Shown: positions 43,517 through 53,300 of the stretch, one piece after another
How positions within the stretch are numbered: the stretch's first letter is position 1
Layout of the letters: every line of letters begins with the position of its first letter
Assembly: GCA_002309015.1 (NCBI GenBank)
Contig: DBWM01000047.1
Span: forward strand, 22,569-86,568
DNA length: 64,000 nt
Direction: 5' to 3'
Source: Myxococcales bacterium UBA1238
Lineage (GTDB): Bacteria; Myxococcota_A; Bradymonadia; UBA7976; UBA1532
Translations under genes and position numbers: made by a program
The notes under the pieces: generated by a model
Told to the model about the DNA's origin: nothing
The model's database searches: none
The model's input: the letters and a program-made list of their open reading frames with translations, nothing else

Positions 43517-43538
43517 AAAGTGATTGATATTGCTGGCG

Positions 43539-44276
43539 TTAGGACTCTTCGTGCGGAGCGCTTGTCAGCTTTAAAAAGACCGCTTCCAGGCTTTGGCCCG
43601 CTTCTCCCAGGGCGCGCAGTTCTTCGGGGCTGCCCTGAGCGACGATGCGCCCGTGATCGATGACCGCCATCGCGTCGCAGAGTTCCTCGGCCACACTTAA
43701 GGTGTGGGTCGAAAAAAGGACTGTCATTTTGCGCTCTTGCGCTTCTTTTCGCAGGGTGTCCTTGAGCAGCTTGGCCCCTCTGGGATCGAGGCCGACCATC
43801 GGTTCGTCTACGATCAGCAATTTGGGGTTGTGTAGGAGCACCGAGGCTAAGATGAGGCGCTGTTTCATGCCGTGGCTGAAGCTTTCGCAAAGGCTGTCGC
43901 GGCGATCGCCGATTTCAAAAAGATCCAGAAGTGCTTGTCCGCGCTCACGAATCCGGCCCATGGGCATGCGGTAGAGGGCGCCTACAAAATCGAGATATTC
44001 GCCGGCGGTCAGGCGCTCGTAGAGATGCGGGCGATCGGGGACGTAACCGAGGATCGATTTGGCCTGAAGCGGGTTTTGGGCGATGTCCCGGCCGTCGATC
44101 CAGATTTCGCCCTCGTCGGGGCTTAAAAGACCGGCGATCATCTTCATGGTGGTGGTTTTTCCGGCGCCGTTGGGGCCTAAAAAGCCAAAAATTTCGCCTT
44201 GATGCAGATGAAGACTGAGATGGTCGACCGCAGTTAACTGCCCGTATTTTTTAACGATTTCTTTTAGAAGCAGCAT
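43539..44276 (-). CDS. ABC transporter ATP-binding protein
   Basis: 245 residues. Walker A GPNGAGKTTTMK, signature motif ESFSHGMKQRLILASVLLHN and Walker B LLIVDEPMVGLDPRGA are all present, with the switch His in VLFSTHTLSVAEELC. The sequence is of the NatA/CcmA-like group that pairs with an ABC-2 type permease. No permease gene is next to it: downstream is the convergent pseudokinase gene and upstream a divergent small gene. It is an orphan ATPase within this window, and the exported substrate is unknown. Alternatively, its permease may be encoded elsewhere. Confidence 0.92.
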   Translation of the reverse strand: MLLLKEIVKKYGQLTAVDHLSLHLHQGEIFGFLGPNGAGKTTTMKMIAGLLSPDEGEIWIDGRDIAQNPLQAKSILGYVPDRPHLYERLTAGEYLDFVGALYRMPMGRIRERGQALLDLFEIGDRRDSLCESFSHGMKQRLILASVLLHNPKLLIVDEPMVGLDPRGAKLLKDTLRKEAQERKMTVLFSTHTLSVAEELCDAMAVIDHGRIVAQGSPEELRALGEAGQSLEAVFLKLTSAPHEES

Positions 44277-44378
44277 ACAATCGTTCTCCGCGCAGCCGTT
44301 TCTTCAGGAACGAATGAGGTTTTCAGCCGCGCTGAGTTTGGTTTATGGTATTGCACCCATTTTGAGAAGGAGATCGCG

Positions 44379-44798
44379 ATGGGCGAAAAATCTTTGTTTG
44401 AAGAAATGTTGGAAGCGCATGTGGAAGCCCCTTCAACGCGGGATGAGCAGCGGCCGGTGAGCGCAAAAGAGATGCGATTGGCGCGCAGTCTGGATCGCGC
44501 TCGTGCGGCAGCGGCCAGCAAACCTGTGGAGCAGGATTTATGGCGCATTGCCGAAAGCCGGCCTTCGGGACCCGTTCAAATGTGCGGTTTTTGCGTGGGG
44601 GATCAGTTCGATCTGCAGCATTGCAGCCCCGAGGTGGTGGGCCGCTGGAAGGTGATCCGCATCGATCCCGGGCAGGATGGCGATTTGAGCCGTCAGTTGT
44701 ATGCGCAGCGCGTGACCGGAGAAGCCGGCTATGTGATGTTTGGTGAGCGCAAATTGCGCGATGCGATCCATGCAGGACTTCTGATTCCGCGTAACTGA
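44379..44798 (+). CDS. Uncharacterised small soluble protein
   Basis: 139 residues; ATG with GAAGGAG upstream. The N-terminal ~60 residues are charged and probably disordered or helical (SAKEMRLARSLDRARAAAAS). The C-terminal ~75 residues form an alpha/beta segment beginning MCGFCVGDQFDLQHCSPEVV and ending RDAIHAGLLIPRN; three Cys are present but not in a known metal motif. I recognise no family. It is divergent from the ABC ATPase, sharing a 102-base gap. It is likely real given a strong ribosome-binding site and normal codon use. Confidence 0.65.
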   Translation: MGEKSLFEEMLEAHVEAPSTRDEQRPVSAKEMRLARSLDRARAAAASKPVEQDLWRIAESRPSGPVQMCGFCVGDQFDLQHCSPEVVGRWKVIRIDPGQDGDLSRQLYAQRVTGEAGYVMFGERKLRDAIHAGLLIPRN

Positions 44799-44946
44799 AA
44801 ACGCTTGCCATTCTTGGGGTTGCATGCTGACGCATGCCTGATGGCTGGCAGGTCTTCACTGCTTTTTAAACGCGCCAGTTCTCAAGTTCACCTTCATTTT
44901 TGAGCCGTGAAAGTGAGCATACCTCCTGTTGTTTGAAACAGATGAG

Positions 44947-44992
44947 CAACGCCCTTTTCGCTGATTTTTGTTGAGGCACGCAAAGGGCGTTG
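44947..44992. other. Long perfect inverted repeat upstream of the lipoprotein gene
   Basis: CAACGCCCTTT (44947-44957) and AAAGGGCGTTG (44982-44992) are exact inverted repeats of 11 bases with a 24-base loop, ending 51 bases before the ATG at 45044. The run of Ts is inside the loop and not after the stem, so it does not look like a standard terminator. It may be a 5'-UTR structure or a binding site. Confidence 0.5.
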
Positions 44993-45043
44993 ATGGGATG
45001 CTCGGTTGCTGGGGTGGCTTTCAAAGCGCGAGTAGGATTGAAA

Positions 45044-45514
45044 ATGCAAAATAAACGGGAATTGCAAAATCTCGTGCTCTGGCTTGGGTTGGGCGCTGTG
45101 TCTTCTTTGGGGGCAGGTTGCGAGTTGCTGGTGGGCGACATCGATTTGCCCGACGCTCAGGGAGCGCCCGTCGCCGATGCTTCGGTGGATGGCACTGATG
45201 CGAGCGCAGATGCAAGCGTTGATGCGAGCGCAGATGCGGATGCGGGCGAAGATGATGCCGAAATCGATGCGGATGCGAGCGCAGATGCGGACGTTGATGC
45301 GGATGCGGGCGAAGATGATGCCGAAATCGATGCGGATGCATCTGATTCCGGGCCCGTGACGGATGGAACGCCTGAAGATGGAGGGGATTCTGACGCAGAG
45401 CCCGATGGAGAGGTTGATGAGGATGCATCGATTTCTTCTGTCGATGGAGCCGAAGATGATGACGCCGCTGCTCGTTCCGGAGACGAAGGTGAGGATGAGC
45501 CCGGCAACGAGTGA
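45044..45514 (+). CDS. Lipoprotein with Asp/Ala-rich repeat region
   Basis: 156 residues from the ATG at 45044 (AGGA upstream); the ORF extends 18 codons further without a better start. The signal peptide ends SLGAGC (Cys25). Nearly all of the mature protein is low-complexity: Asp-Ala and Asp-Ala-Ser units, then an acidic tail ending DEGEDEPGNE. It has no folded domain that I can identify, so it may be only a charged surface polymer or stalk. The next gene is another repeat lipoprotein 59 bases downstream. Confidence 0.7.
   Translation: MQNKRELQNLVLWLGLGAVSSLGAGCELLVGDIDLPDAQGAPVADASVDGTDASADASVDASADADAGEDDAEIDADASADADVDADAGEDDAEIDADASDSGPVTDGTPEDGGDSDAEPDGEVDEDASISSVDGAEDDDAAARSGDEGEDEPGNE
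45233..45339 (+). repeat. Exact 44-base direct repeat inside the Asp/Ala lipoprotein gene
   Basis: Copies at 45233-45276 and 45296-45339 are identical over 44 bases and offset by 63 bases (21 codons, in frame). Loss or gain of one unit by recombination would leave the frame intact. Confidence 0.9.
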
Positions 45515-45573
45515 AGGAATCCGCCTTCGCTGGATGAATGAAAAATGTAATTAAATTGAAGGGTTATAATACG

Positions 45574-46176
45574 ATGAGATCGATGCTTTGGGGATTGGGG
45601 CTTGTTTGTTTGTGCTGGGCTTGTGGCTCTGACGACGATGACGATGATCAGTTGGATGGCAGCACAAGCGATGCAGCGACCGTTCAGCAGGATGCGACTG
45701 CTCAGCAGGATGCGACTGCTCAGCAGGATGCCGCTGTTCAGCAGGATGCCGCAGATGGGGAGGCGAAGCCGGAGCTGTTTGAACTGCAATTACCGGGTAA
45801 AGATTTACATTATGATTGTAATATTAATGCTGAAACCTGGGAGTTTATCAGCTATGCCGTTTTGCTGACGACATACGATCAGGAATTTAAGGATTGGATG
45901 ACGGGCGAAGGAGGAAGCAATGGTTCTTATTGGACGACGACAACCATTGCGCAGGCGGCTAAGAAATATTATTCATCACGATATGAAAGCTGCGAGCAGT
46001 TCGAAAGCGATGATGAGAAATCAGCCGTTGCGGCTCAGATGGAAGCCGAGCTTTTAGAAAGTATCCCTGCGAAATATACAGAAGTCATGAAGAAGGAAGG
46101 AAAGAAGAGGGAAGGAAAACTGGAGCAGTTGAGTTTATTGATTACTTCCTGCAAAGTGGTGCCTCCGCAGGAATAA
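45574..46176 (+). CDS. Lipoprotein with Gln/Asp/Ala repeats and C-terminal helical domain
   Basis: 200 residues from the ATG at 45574 (GAAGGG upstream). The signal peptide ends VCLCWAC (Cys17), followed by GSDDDDDD, then tandem QQDATA hexapeptides. The C-terminal ~130 residues appear folded and helical (WEFISYAVLLTTYDQEFKDW; AAQMEAELLESIPAKYTEVM), with three Cys. No family recognised. It shares its layout (Cys, Asp run, repeat stalk, head) with the other lipoproteins in this window. A TATAAT four bases before the ATG is too close to be its promoter. Confidence 0.75.
   Translation: MRSMLWGLGLVCLCWACGSDDDDDDQLDGSTSDAATVQQDATAQQDATAQQDAAVQQDAADGEAKPELFELQLPGKDLHYDCNINAETWEFISYAVLLTTYDQEFKDWMTGEGGSNGSYWTTTTIAQAAKKYYSSRYESCEQFESDDEKSAVAAQMEAELLESIPAKYTEVMKKEGKKREGKLEQLSLLITSCKVVPPQE
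45682..45753 (+). repeat. Four 18-base in-frame tandem repeats
   Basis: Units of the form GCTCAGCAGGATGCGACT, encoding QQDATA-like hexapeptides in the lipoprotein stalk. The second unit is the reference form, and the others differ from it by only a few bases. Confidence 0.85.
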
Positions 46177-46179
46177 GGA

Positions 46180-46926
46180 TTAAAACTCAAAAGCGAATCC
46201 AAAATGCGCTTCGTCGCCGTTGTAATAAGCGACGGGGCGCACGTTGCGGAGAGGCGCGAGGAATGTCGTGGATTCGATGTCTTTGCGCAGCTGTTCGTTG
46301 TGATCGCTGACGGTGCTTCCCGCCCAGATGGCGCCCACCAGGGTGGATGCGACGTAAGCGCTGGCTACAATGATGATGCCGGTTTTGGTACCATCGAAAT
46401 TCTCACCGGTTGTTCTGAGCTGGTAATCGCCTGCGGTGTTCCAATATTGGTTTTTGGGCGATTTCAGGCTTTCATCAGCGCGGGGATCCTTTTGGTGGTT
46501 TTGGGTCTTGTCTTTTGCGATGTCGCATTCGCCGCGGGAGACTTTACCGTCGCGCACATGGTAGCAGCTGGTCTGCTTGCTGGAGTCGAAAGCCCCTAAA
46601 ATATAAGCCAAACCGACGCCTGCACCCACCGCAAAGATGGTGAAGGGAATGGCAGACTGTGCGGGTTTTTCGGCGTAAAGCAAGCCGTAACCACCGCCGG
46701 GCAGAAGGCTTAAACCGATGGCGGCCCCCATCGACCAGGCTTCCTTGTCATATTCGATTTGCATCAATTCGTTGAGGGTTTCCTCGCCCAGCAAATCGGA
46801 ATCGTCGACGTCGGCTTGCGCCTGTGGGGCAGCTGAAATGTGAAGGTTGGGCGCGGCCTGCACTGCGTACGGTGCGAGACTGCCAAAAGCGATCAGAGCG
46901 GATGCAAGATGGGCAAAGAGACGCAT
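46180..46926 (-). CDS. Uncharacterised secreted membrane protein
   Basis: 248 residues from the ATG at 46924-46926, which has GAGGAA four bases upstream; an ATG eight codons earlier does not. A signal peptide ends YAVQA-AP. Two later hydrophobic segments (AIPFTIFAVGAGVGLAYILG and TGIIIVASAYVASTLVGAIW) flank a soluble, charged loop. A GLSLLPGGGYGLLYA motif before the first segment resembles small membrane proteins with a Pro-Gly-Gly-Gly-Tyr turn. The C-terminus ends in alternating aromatics (FGFAFEF), like a final outer-membrane strand, but the rest is not barrel-like. No function recognised. It is 85 bases downstream of the OMP85 gene on the same strand. Confidence 0.65.
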   Translation of the reverse strand: MRLFAHLASALIAFGSLAPYAVQAAPNLHISAAPQAQADVDDSDLLGEETLNELMQIEYDKEAWSMGAAIGLSLLPGGGYGLLYAEKPAQSAIPFTIFAVGAGVGLAYILGAFDSSKQTSCYHVRDGKVSRGECDIAKDKTQNHQKDPRADESLKSPKNQYWNTAGDYQLRTTGENFDGTKTGIIIVASAYVASTLVGAIWAGSTVSDHNEQLRKDIESTTFLAPLRNVRPVAYYNGDEAHFGFAFEF

Positions 46927-47011
46927 AAGCTTCCTCAACGGTCCAAGCAATTGAGCTATCCTAACACCTTAGGACGGGTTTTCAACTGCAGCGCGACAAC
47001 AAATGCAAAAA

Positions 47012-50000
47012 TCACAACGAGTAGAAGAGATTGAAATGCAGTCGCGCGGTTTGCGGGCTAAAGACGGTTTCCCGCAAGGGGTAACCGATATCGAGGCGCA
47101 GGGGGATCTGGCCCGTGACCAGATAGCGCACGCCAAAGCCGACAGAGGGGTAGAGCTGATCTGAACCAAAATCTCCCCAACTATGCGAAATAAAAGCGGT
47201 ATCTGAGAAGAAGGCGAGCCACAGGTTTTCGACCACAAAGGTGGGCATGCGGAGCTCGAGGGTGCTGAGCGCCAGCGCGGTTCCGCCCACGGTGAGCGGG
47301 TTTTGCTTGTCGTCGTCGTTCTTGGCAAACACCTCGCTGCATCGGCCGCCGTTTTCGTTGCCGTGACAAGCGTCGATGCCGGCTGCCGCGTAGCCCCGAA
47401 CGGGATAAGTGACGCCGTCTCCGCCCGCCTTAAACAGGAAGGAAGATTTCAAATTCTCTTCTTTTTCATCGGTTTGCACGGCACCCAGCCGCAGCATGGG
47501 CACGATCAGCAGGCGTCGCTTAAAGAGCGGCAAAATATATTCGCCCGTCAGAGTCTCTTTAAACGACGGCGTTTGGAACATGTTGTCGAGGCTCATGTCG
47601 GCGGTGATGATCTCGGCGGTGCCCATGACGAGCCAGCCGCGCGTGGGGTGCAGGGGACTGTCGCGTTTGTCCCAGCTGAAACCGGGGGTTAAGCCTACGG
47701 AATGCGTGGGATCGCTGAATGCGGGGCGTTCGCCTTTGCTGGTGAGCGCTCGCCTGCGTTCGCGACGCCATTCGAGGGTAAAGGTGGCGCGCAGGCCCCG
47801 GCCCCAGTCGCTGGGATAAGACAGGTTTAAAAAGTCGTAACCGATGGTGGCCGCAGTGGAATAGACCTCGGCGTAGCGATCATGCTCGGGCGTCATGCTG
47901 CGCGAATAGGTGGCTTCCATCGATAAATCCAGACGCGTCGCAAGAAAACGGGGATCCTTGAAGAAGGGACCGATTTCAAAAATGGCGTCGTCGCCGCCCA
48001 CATCCTGAGGCGTATCCCAGCGGTTGGCGTGATTGGCACCGAGACCGAGCTCGACGGCGCGCCCCAGAAAATTGCGATCGCGAATGGTTGCACCCACCAG
48101 ATACTGCAGCGGCAAATCGGAGGAGACGTTGGAATCGAGCTGAAGACCGAGATAGGCGTCGAGCTGCTGGTAGCGTCCCTCTTCGAGGGTGACCAGGAGC
48201 GCCGCGTTTTTGGTTGCAACGTCGGTTTCTTCGGTGCCGATGGTTTCGATGCTGACGGATTCAAAGATGCCGAGTGAGCGTAAGTTGGCCTGGCTCAGGA
48301 ATAATTCGTCTGAGCCCAGTGGGTGCTGATCCTTTAATTGCAGCTCGCGTTCGATGATATGGTGCTTGGTGCGCAGGTTGCCGCGAACGAGGATGCCGTC
48401 GACGAAGGTTTGGGGGCCCGGGGTGATGTCGAATTTCACTTCGGGCAGATGCAGGCCGTAGAGCGCGCTCGCTGTGCAATCGAGCACCGTGCCGTCTTCA
48501 AGCGAGCAAACGGGCGTCACCTGAGCCTGCAGGTAACCCTGCCGCTGGTAATGGCGCAAAATAAAGCTGCGTACGGCATCGATTTTTTCTTCCGTCAGGG
48601 GAATGTCTTTTTGGTATTGGCGGAATTCGTCGGTGATGCCCTGGCCTTGCAAAATGGAATAGGCTTCGTCCTGGAAGCGCTCGTCCATCGATTTGATGAT
48701 CTTTTTGACTTCGAAGCCATCGGTGGTCGTCTGCAGGCCTTCGTCGAGCTCGATGCGCAGGATCATCAGGTTCGGATCTTCATCGTCGGGGAACAGCATA
48801 AAGCAGCGGTTGTTGACGGGATCGGCGGACCAGATGTCGAAGGGGCGATCCAGGCGGTACGGCTTGGTGCGCTCGAGCCTGGCCCAGCTGTCGTTGGACT
48901 CGGTGGGGGCGCGCAACGCCGCCCATTCATCGGGGGATAAGTCCGCAGGAGAACAGCGGAATCGGACGCCGCTGAATCCGAGTCCCTTGTAGAGATCGCG
49001 GATGGCGACCAGATCGTTGATGAGGCGCGCATCCTGAATGACGCCGGCAGAAACCATGGGGCCGAGAGATCGGTGTTCGGCCACGCCTTTGGTTTCCATC
49101 ACGTCGGCCACCTGCTCGACGCTGACTTGTTTGGGGCCGTAAATCTCGACGCGGCGAACATACATCGTGTCGCTTTCGTGAATGGTAAAGGTGACCCTGA
49201 CATGCTTGTTGTCGAGATAGTCGACCTGGCTTTCGACGGTGGTGCGGTAGCGGGCGGTGGTTTGGTAGAGCTCGATGATGGCGGCTACGCTGTCGCTGAC
49301 CTCAGCTTCGTCAAAGTTGCCTGATTTGCGGAAGGTGATCACTTCGAGCAGATCTTCTTCGCTTAAGCTCTCGTTGCCTTCAAAGATGATGTCGATTTTG
49401 GGGCCTTCGTTGATGCGGATCAGCGGTCGCACGGTGTCGCCGAGCTCGATGACGCCTTCCTGTGCACCTTCCATGCGGTCGAGCCGCACGCGAGCGCCGT
49501 AATAGCCTTCATCGAGGTAAATATCCTCGATTTCAGAGATTTCTTCCTTCAGCTGGCGTCGCTCGTAGCTGCCTACACCAAAGATGTCGAAAAAATCGGG
49601 GATGAAATCGACGCGCTCGTTGGTCGAGAGCGGCGAGACCACCTTCCAGTAGGGGAGCGCTTCGTTGCCTTCCACCAGCGCTTCGCCCAGATGGGGCTGG
49701 GTGCCCTCGTGGATGAGGATGGTGACCTTTACTTGCTTTTTGTTGTGTCCGTAATATTCCGGGAGGATGTCGATCTGGGTGCCGATGAAACCCTGTTGCT
49801 CGTAAAGGCGCATAATCTGAAGCTTTTGCTTCATTAAGAGTTCGCGATCGGCGGGGTCAAAGCTGCCGTCGGGCTGTTGCGGAGGGAATTCGCCACCCTT
49901 GCGCAGGATGAGGCGCTTTTTGACTTCGGACTCGAATTGCTTGGGATAAATCTTGCTGGCCCACGTTGCGTATTCGATTTTGAGATCGGTGATGATCACG

Positions 50001-50356
50001 TGCGCTTCGCCCGTAAACTGAACGAAGACGCGGTTGCCGTGCACCTGGGGTTCCACGTCGAGGCTGCGAAAATAGCCCGTGCGGCTTAAACGCGACCAGG
50101 CCTTGGCGATCGCTTCGGGCTCCAGCGGCTGGCCTTTTTTGTCGCTCAGGCGCGCCACTTTGAGCAGCAGGTTGAGGGTGGTCAGATCGCTGCACATGGC
50201 GGAATCGCAAAGGATCGGGATGCCGCCGATGGTCTGCCCCCGGTGAGGCTCAAATTTCTGGATGATCCCGGCCTCGGTCTGCCCCGCTTCCGCGCGCGCA
50301 AACATGGGGATAAAAATGACGCAACTGATTGAATATAAAAGTAAAAGCAGGCGCAT
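47012..50356 (-). CDS. tamA: OMP85-family outer membrane protein (TamA/BamA-like) with extended POTRA arm
   Basis: 1114 residues. A signal peptide (residues 1-22, ending FARA-EA) precedes about 720 residues of repeated alpha/beta units fitting eight or nine POTRA domains (GNESLSEEDLLEVITFRKSG; GNLRTKHHIIERELQLK). A 16-strand barrel from about residue 745 follows, with the diagnostic loop-6 motif PVRGYAAAG. E. coli TamA has three POTRAs and BamA five, so the periplasmic arm is unusually long. The C-terminus ends FNLFYSL rather than in the usual aromatic. Its ATG overlaps the tamB stop by one base (TGATG), so it is the TamA partner by context. BamA itself cannot be fully excluded. Confidence 0.88.
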   Translation of the reverse strand: MRLLLLLYSISCVIFIPMFARAEAGQTEAGIIQKFEPHRGQTIGGIPILCDSAMCSDLTTLNLLLKVARLSDKKGQPLEPEAIAKAWSRLSRTGYFRSLDVEPQVHGNRVFVQFTGEAHVIITDLKIEYATWASKIYPKQFESEVKKRLILRKGGEFPPQQPDGSFDPADRELLMKQKLQIMRLYEQQGFIGTQIDILPEYYGHNKKQVKVTILIHEGTQPHLGEALVEGNEALPYWKVVSPLSTNERVDFIPDFFDIFGVGSYERRQLKEEISEIEDIYLDEGYYGARVRLDRMEGAQEGVIELGDTVRPLIRINEGPKIDIIFEGNESLSEEDLLEVITFRKSGNFDEAEVSDSVAAIIELYQTTARYRTTVESQVDYLDNKHVRVTFTIHESDTMYVRRVEIYGPKQVSVEQVADVMETKGVAEHRSLGPMVSAGVIQDARLINDLVAIRDLYKGLGFSGVRFRCSPADLSPDEWAALRAPTESNDSWARLERTKPYRLDRPFDIWSADPVNNRCFMLFPDDEDPNLMILRIELDEGLQTTTDGFEVKKIIKSMDERFQDEAYSILQGQGITDEFRQYQKDIPLTEEKIDAVRSFILRHYQRQGYLQAQVTPVCSLEDGTVLDCTASALYGLHLPEVKFDITPGPQTFVDGILVRGNLRTKHHIIERELQLKDQHPLGSDELFLSQANLRSLGIFESVSIETIGTEETDVATKNAALLVTLEEGRYQQLDAYLGLQLDSNVSSDLPLQYLVGATIRDRNFLGRAVELGLGANHANRWDTPQDVGGDDAIFEIGPFFKDPRFLATRLDLSMEATYSRSMTPEHDRYAEVYSTAATIGYDFLNLSYPSDWGRGLRATFTLEWRRERRRALTSKGERPAFSDPTHSVGLTPGFSWDKRDSPLHPTRGWLVMGTAEIITADMSLDNMFQTPSFKETLTGEYILPLFKRRLLIVPMLRLGAVQTDEKEENLKSSFLFKAGGDGVTYPVRGYAAAGIDACHGNENGGRCSEVFAKNDDDKQNPLTVGGTALALSTLELRMPTFVVENLWLAFFSDTAFISHSWGDFGSDQLYPSVGFGVRYLVTGQIPLRLDIGYPLRETVFSPQTARLHFNLFYSL

Positions 50357-53300
50357 CAGTCCATCATGAGCCTCAGGCGCAACCGCCCGCTGGTGGTGTT
50401 TACGCTGCCCACCTGCTGGCTGGTGAGTTCGCTGTAAAACAAGTTGTTGATGCGATATTCGAGGCCAAACGTGGGCGGATTGTTGTCGTCTTCCTCGCCG
50501 ATGGGCGTGCGGGCGTAAACCCTCATACGGCGCGACAAAGTTTTGTCGGCGGCGATGTAAAGGGTGCCCGAGGTTGCAGGCGTCAGCGTCAAATCAAGAT
50601 CGAGGGTCTCTTCGAGGGGGCGTTCGATCAGCTCGAGCAGCGGGGCGAGGATCAGCTCGGTGGCGGGCTGGGCGCTTTGGGCGCCGTTTAATCCGGCGGG
50701 GTAGCTTCCGGTCAAAACCAGCGTGATCACTTCGATTTGGCTTGCACCGCTCGAGGATGTGAGGGTGAAGTCGATTTCGGGTTTGGAGACGGGACTCGAC
50801 ATGGTGACGTTGGCGTTGAGCACCACTTCCTCGAGTTTGACGTCGCTTGCGCCCTTGTCGAAGGTGCCGCTGCTCGGGCCCTGGTCGCTGCGCAGCTGGA
50901 AGGTGTGGTTGGCTTCAACGGAGGCCGAAAGAAAATTGCCGCCGCCAAGCAGGATGGAGCCCTCGGTGACTTCAAAGGCGCGGCGTGCGTAAGTGATGGT
51001 GGAATCAGACAAAATATCGACGGATCCATCGATTTGGAGCTTGTCATCGTCGCTGTCGCCGGGCATCGACTGCAGGTAGCCTTTGACGCGGATGTCGTGG
51101 CGCACTTCGAGGTTTAAGGTGAGGACGGCGACGTTGTTTTGAACGAAGAAGTCGTTTTCGCCGTGCACATGCATGTCGAGCATCAGACGCTGCAAAAGTT
51201 GCTTTAAGGCCGGGTTGGATTCGAGAGCCGAGACCGAGCTCGACTTGCTGCGGCCGCCCAATGTGTTGCGCACGCCCTGGTTGATATCCGAAGAACTCAT
51301 GAGATCTCCGGTATATGCGCCGCGCAGAATATCGATGTCGCCAGAGACTTTAAGCATCAGCTCGTCCTGGCCTTTGCTGCCCGGTCGCGCAAGCATTTCG
51401 ACTTTGAGATCGGTGGCGTTGGCGGTGGCGCGCACCATTTGAGGCACGTTGATCGATTGCTCCGAGGCGTCGAGGGCGAGGACGATACTCTTGGGTGCAA
51501 AGTTTTCGAGATCGACCGTGATCTCCTTGATGTCGATTTGCCCTTCATCGCGGCGGAGGCTCAGACGGGATCGCCTGCGGCCTGGGCTGGGTGCGTTGCT
51601 TTGATTGCTGGGCGAGGTGAGGCCCACATGGATGACGCCGGGCTTGTTGCTGTTGAGCGGCGATGAGATTTGCAGGGCGGCCGGATACATGAGGCGCAGT
51701 TCGCGGCCGATGATCGAGGTGCGCGGGCGGGCATCGAAGGCGAGCAGCCGGAGTTCGCCGTTCGGATGGGGATCGGTGAGGGAGCCTGTGATCGCGATGT
51801 CGAAATCCGCTTTGCCGTCCATGCGCGAGAAGACGGAGTTGACAAATCCCTGCACCGTGGCGAGGTTCAATTCACCCTGTATTTTGGCATCAACCTGTTG
51901 ATTTCTATCGACTTTTGCGCTGATGTGGATCTCGCTCGTCTCCTCGGTTTTGCCGTCCGTCTGGGCGAGGATGAACTCATCCAGGGTGATCGCCTGATGC
52001 TTGAATTCGAGCTTTAAGGGCGTTTGCGCGTGCAGGGCCAGGTTGGGCATCTGGGCTTCAAACTGGGGGATCTCGACGCGCGCGATCAGCTGCTTGGGAT
52101 CGAAGTTGTAAATATCGGCGCTGGCTGCAATTTTGCCCGTGATGGTGGTTGAAATCCCGCTCTCTTTGAGCTCGGGGAGGTGATCTTCCACGTGGAGCTC
52201 GTTAAAGCTCAATGCGACCGCCGCCTTTTCGTCGCGGTGCGAGAGCGGCGCCTGCACGATCAGATCGAGCAGATTGAACAGATTGCCCTTCAAATGGACG
52301 CGCCTTCCATCGGCCTTGAGCGCTAACTCCGTGGTTCCCAGCGTAAATTTGTCGTAAGCGATGTCTTCAAAGAGGATCGAGCCCTCGCCTTCATGGCCCT
52401 TCAGATTGCCTTCCGCGCTGTAATGCATGCTGAGCGCGCCCTGCAGAGGCAGCGGCGGATCCACAAAGGCGTTGGCGAGGGTGAGCGGCAGTTCGATGAG
52501 CGCAAAATCGCCCTTAAAATGCTGGTTCTTCAGGTTAAACAGGCCTTCGAGGGTGATCAGATCGCGATCCTGATACCGCAGCGCAAAGGACTCCAACTCC
52601 GCCTGATTGTTGGCAAAACTGCCCTTAAGGCTGAGCGAGTCGAAGACCAGCTGGTCGTAACCGGGGCCGGTGATTTCAAAGCGCTCGATTTCGACCTTCG
52701 GTTTGACGGAGTTGCCCGAAAGTTTGAGATCGGCGTTCAGAATGCCGTGCAGACTGAGGCCCAGCGGCAGCTTGGCGAGATCGAGATCGCGGATTTGCAG
52801 GGTCGCGCTGAAGGGCAGATTCTTTTTAAAAACATCGGCCTGGCCCGAAACCTCGATTTGCCCGGCGGGGGTTTGCAGCTTCAGGCTTTTAAGCTTTGTG
52901 CGCCCCGACTGGGTGTTCATGCTGACTTTACTGTTCAGCCGAATGTCTTTGAACTCCGCGTAACGTAAGGATTTTCCGGTCAGCGTGACGTCTACGTTGG
53001 GGCTCGTGAGGGCGCCCTGGGTTTTAAAGTTGATGTGGATCTGGCCGTCGGCATCGGTGACGCCAAAGGATCGGAGCGCGGATCCCAAATCGAGGGTGAG
53101 CATGGAGCCCTGAGCGCGGAGTTTGCTGCTGTTTAAGTCGAGGCCTTCGAGGCCGTTTTCGAGGCTGATGCTGGCGTCGGTCTGGGCCTGGTAAGGTCCC
53201 GTTTGAAAAGAGAATTGGTTCAGTTTGAATTCGTCGCCGTGAGCGCTCGCGAGCAGCTCGAACTGGGCGCTCGGACCGATGCCGTAAAGGCCGAGTGGAC

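Noticed and set aside
45561..45574. TATAAT four bases before the ATG at 45574, as a promoter of that lipoprotein
   Set aside because: Transcription would start inside the gene, and no -35 lies at proper spacing. The nearby GAAGGG is better read as a ribosome-binding site in AT-rich sequence.
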